Below are positions 6,418-7,450 of a stretch of 7,450 nucleotides of DNA, piece after piece. A program made the position numbers and the translations under genes. How positions within the stretch are numbered: position 1 is the stretch's first letter; every line of letters begins with the position of its first letter. The DNA comes from Syntrophorhabdus sp. (lineage in GTDB: Bacteria; Desulfobacterota; BSN033; UBA1163). The notes beneath the pieces were generated by a model that saw only the letters and a list, made by a program, of their open reading frames with translations, was not told where the DNA came from and searched no databases. The stretch spans positions 1-7,450 of the forward strand of contig DYHU01000102.1 of the NCBI GenBank assembly GCA_020724025.1, in the 5' to 3' direction.

Positions 6418-6438
6418 GAGATGAAGTGAGCGCATCTC
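6418..6438. repeat. Small hairpin between acpP and fabF
   Basis: GAGATG (6418-6423) pairs with CATCTC (6433-6438) around a 9-base loop, just after the acpP stop. There is no following T-run on the minus strand, so it is more likely an mRNA-stability or processing structure than a terminator, if it has a role at all. Confidence 0.3.
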
Positions 6439-6439
6439 C

Positions 6440-6676
6440 CTATTGAGCCACATGGGTCCGGATATACTCAATGGCATCGCCCACGGTCAGGATCTTCTCC
6501 GCATCCTCATCGGAGATCTCCATATTGTACTCTTCCTCTAGAGCCATCACCAGTTCCACCAGGTCGAGAGAATCCGCTCCCAGATCGTCGATGAATTTGG
6601 CTTCCGGATTGACCTCGCTTTCGTTCACCCCCAACTGCTCTACGATAATCTCCTTTACCCTCTTTTCAACATCCAT
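6440..6676 (-). CDS. acpP: Acyl carrier protein
   Basis: Small acidic carrier that shuttles growing acyl chains between the enzymes of fatty-acid synthesis. The 78-residue length is typical. Ser36 in GADSLDLVE is the attachment site for 4'-phosphopantetheine. The four-helix pattern is recognisable: helix I at about 2-15, the recognition helix from 36 to about 51, and [12 protein letters not shown] leading into the last helix. ATG 6676 has a strong SD (AGGAGG, 6684-6689) 7 bases upstream, consistent with high expression. That SD overlaps the fabG stop, and the genes are 12 bases apart, so fabG and acpP share a transcript. The fabG-acpP-fabF order marks this as the housekeeping ACP and not one for a secondary metabolite. 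Confidence 0.98.
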   Translation of the reverse strand: MDVEKRVKEIIVEQLGVNESEVNPEAKFIDDLGADSLDLVELVMALEEEYNMEISDEDAEKILTVGDAIEYIRTHVAQ

Positions 6677-6680
6677 TGAT

Positions 6681-6690
6681 CCACCTCCTC
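6681..6690 (-). promoter_or_regulatory. Strong Shine-Dalgarno of acpP overlapping the fabG stop
   Basis: The minus strand reads GAGGAGGTGG, close to the full anti-16S complement, and its first two bases fall within the fabG TGA (6689-6691). Ribosomes finishing fabG would be placed directly at the acpP start, which suits a carrier protein needed in excess. Confidence 0.75.
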
Positions 6691-7429
6691 ACATATAGAT
6701 GCCACCGTTGACATTTAATACCTGTCCGGTGATATAACTCGAACTTTCTGAAACGAGGAAGAGCACGGCCTGGGCCACATCCTCTGGCTGCCCTAATCGT
6801 TCCATTGGAATCATCCGTTTCAACTCCTCTTTGGCCTTTTCCGGAACGGCATCGGTCATGGGTGTCTGAATATACCCCGGGGCAATGGCATTCACATTGA
6901 TCCCTCTGGTGGCAAATTCTCGGGCGATGGTCTTGGTAAAACCGATTACCCCTGCCTTGGAGGCCGCATAGTTCGCCTGTCCCGCATTACCCATCTCCCC
7001 GGTCACTGAGGCGATGCTGACGATCTTTCCGCTCTTCTGTTTCGACATGTGCCTGATCACCGTTTTCGTGCAGTTGAACGTCCCCTTCAGGTTCACATCG
7101 AGGACCGCATCCCAGTCCTCCTCCGTCATCCTCAGGATCAATCGATCGCGTGTGATGCCGGCATTGTTGACCAGGATGTCGATCCGCCCAAATTGTTCAA
7201 CGATCGCCTCAACCATCCGTTCGACGTCTTTTAGATCGGCCACATTTGCCTTGATCGCAAAGGATCTCCTGCCCATCCCCTGGATCTCATCGGCGGCCTC
7301 CCGGGCCTTTTCCAGATTGATATCCGAGACGACCACATTCGCTCCATTTCGTGCAAGAAGAAGCGCGATCGCTTTCCCGATCCCCTGTGCTCCACCTGTC
7401 ACCAAAGCTACTTTACCTGAAAGTTCCAA
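6689..7429 (-). CDS. fabG: 3-oxoacyl-[acyl-carrier-protein] reductase (FabG)
   Basis: NADPH-dependent short-chain dehydrogenase that performs the first reduction of the elongation cycle, 3-oxoacyl-ACP to 3-hydroxyacyl-ACP. The 246 residues form one Rossmann domain: the nucleotide-binding TGGAQGIG (11-18), NNAG (88-91), and the tetrad Asn113, Ser141, Tyr154 and Lys158 (in NYAASK). APGYIQTPMT (183-192) and the C-terminal NGGIYM are typical of FabG. The start is TTG 7429, with GAGGAG (7436-7441) 6 bases upstream; it gives MELSGKVALVTGG, as expected for the family. Any upstream partner such as fabD or fabH lies outside the window. Its place directly before acpP separates true FabG from the many other short-chain dehydrogenases. 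Confidence 0.97.
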   Translation of the reverse strand: MELSGKVALVTGGAQGIGKAIALLLARNGANVVVSDINLEKAREAADEIQGMGRRSFAIKANVADLKDVERMVEAIVEQFGRIDILVNNAGITRDRLILRMTEEDWDAVLDVNLKGTFNCTKTVIRHMSKQKSGKIVSIASVTGEMGNAGQANYAASKAGVIGFTKTIAREFATRGINVNAIAPGYIQTPMTDAVPEKAKEELKRMIPMERLGQPEDVAQAVLFLVSESSSYITGQVLNVNGGIYM

Positions 7430-7435
7430 TTTATT

Positions 7436-7441
7436 CTCCTC
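7436..7441 (-). promoter_or_regulatory. Shine-Dalgarno that fixes the fabG TTG start
   Basis: GAGGAG on the minus strand, 6 bases before TTG 7429. No in-frame ATG precedes the conserved KVALVTGG segment within the window, so this SD supports the TTG start. Confidence 0.7.
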
Positions 7442-7450
7442 TATTTAGAA

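Overview
All nine protein-coding genes in this window lie on the minus strand and read right to left. They are ordinary biosynthetic genes in a co-oriented cluster. In transcription order they are fabG, acpP, fabF, rpiB, a ComEB-type dCMP deaminase gene, nrdR, ribD, ribE (riboflavin synthase) and ribBA. The gene order (type II fatty-acid genes, then rpiB, dCMP deaminase, nrdR and the rib genes), the protein sequences and the abundance of GC-rich palindromic repeats between genes suggest an uncultured deltaproteobacterium (Desulfobacterota). That placement is inferred from remembered gene orders and was not tested by a search.

Layout. Positions 7429-5140 hold three genes of the fatty-acid elongation cycle, tightly packed; fabG and fabF start with TTG behind strong Shine-Dalgarno (SD) sequences. 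rpiB (5134-4682) follows fabF after 5 bases. A 186-base gap (4496-4681) holds a stack of G/C-rich hairpins, including a G-quadruplex-type motif, and no gene. The deaminase and nrdR (4495-3504) overlap by 4 bases (ATGA). A second gap (about 3215-3503) is a mosaic of at least four hairpin repeats; its last hairpin sits directly against the ribD start site. ribD (3214-2123) is followed by a third gap (1895-2122) with a compact 95-base palindromic element. ribE and ribBA (1894-25) overlap by 8 bases. The window ends 24 bases after ribBA, so the expected ribH is not visible.

How the genes work together. FabG, AcpP and FabF are the ketoreductase, acyl carrier and condensing enzyme of type II fatty-acid synthesis. 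RpiB interconverts ribose-5-phosphate and ribulose-5-phosphate; the latter is the substrate of the dihydroxybutanone-phosphate (DHBP) synthase half of RibBA. The deaminase makes dUMP for thymidylate, and NrdR represses ribonucleotide reductase genes, so that pair concerns dNTP supply. RibBA, RibD and RibE cover every dedicated riboflavin step except RibH and the phosphatase.

I see no new multi-gene system here. The observations most worth checking are (1) a Gln in RibBA where DHBP synthases normally carry a catalytic/metal-binding His, and (2) the dense repeat insertions in all three gaps that separate otherwise tightly packed genes, one of them touching the ribD ribosome-binding region.
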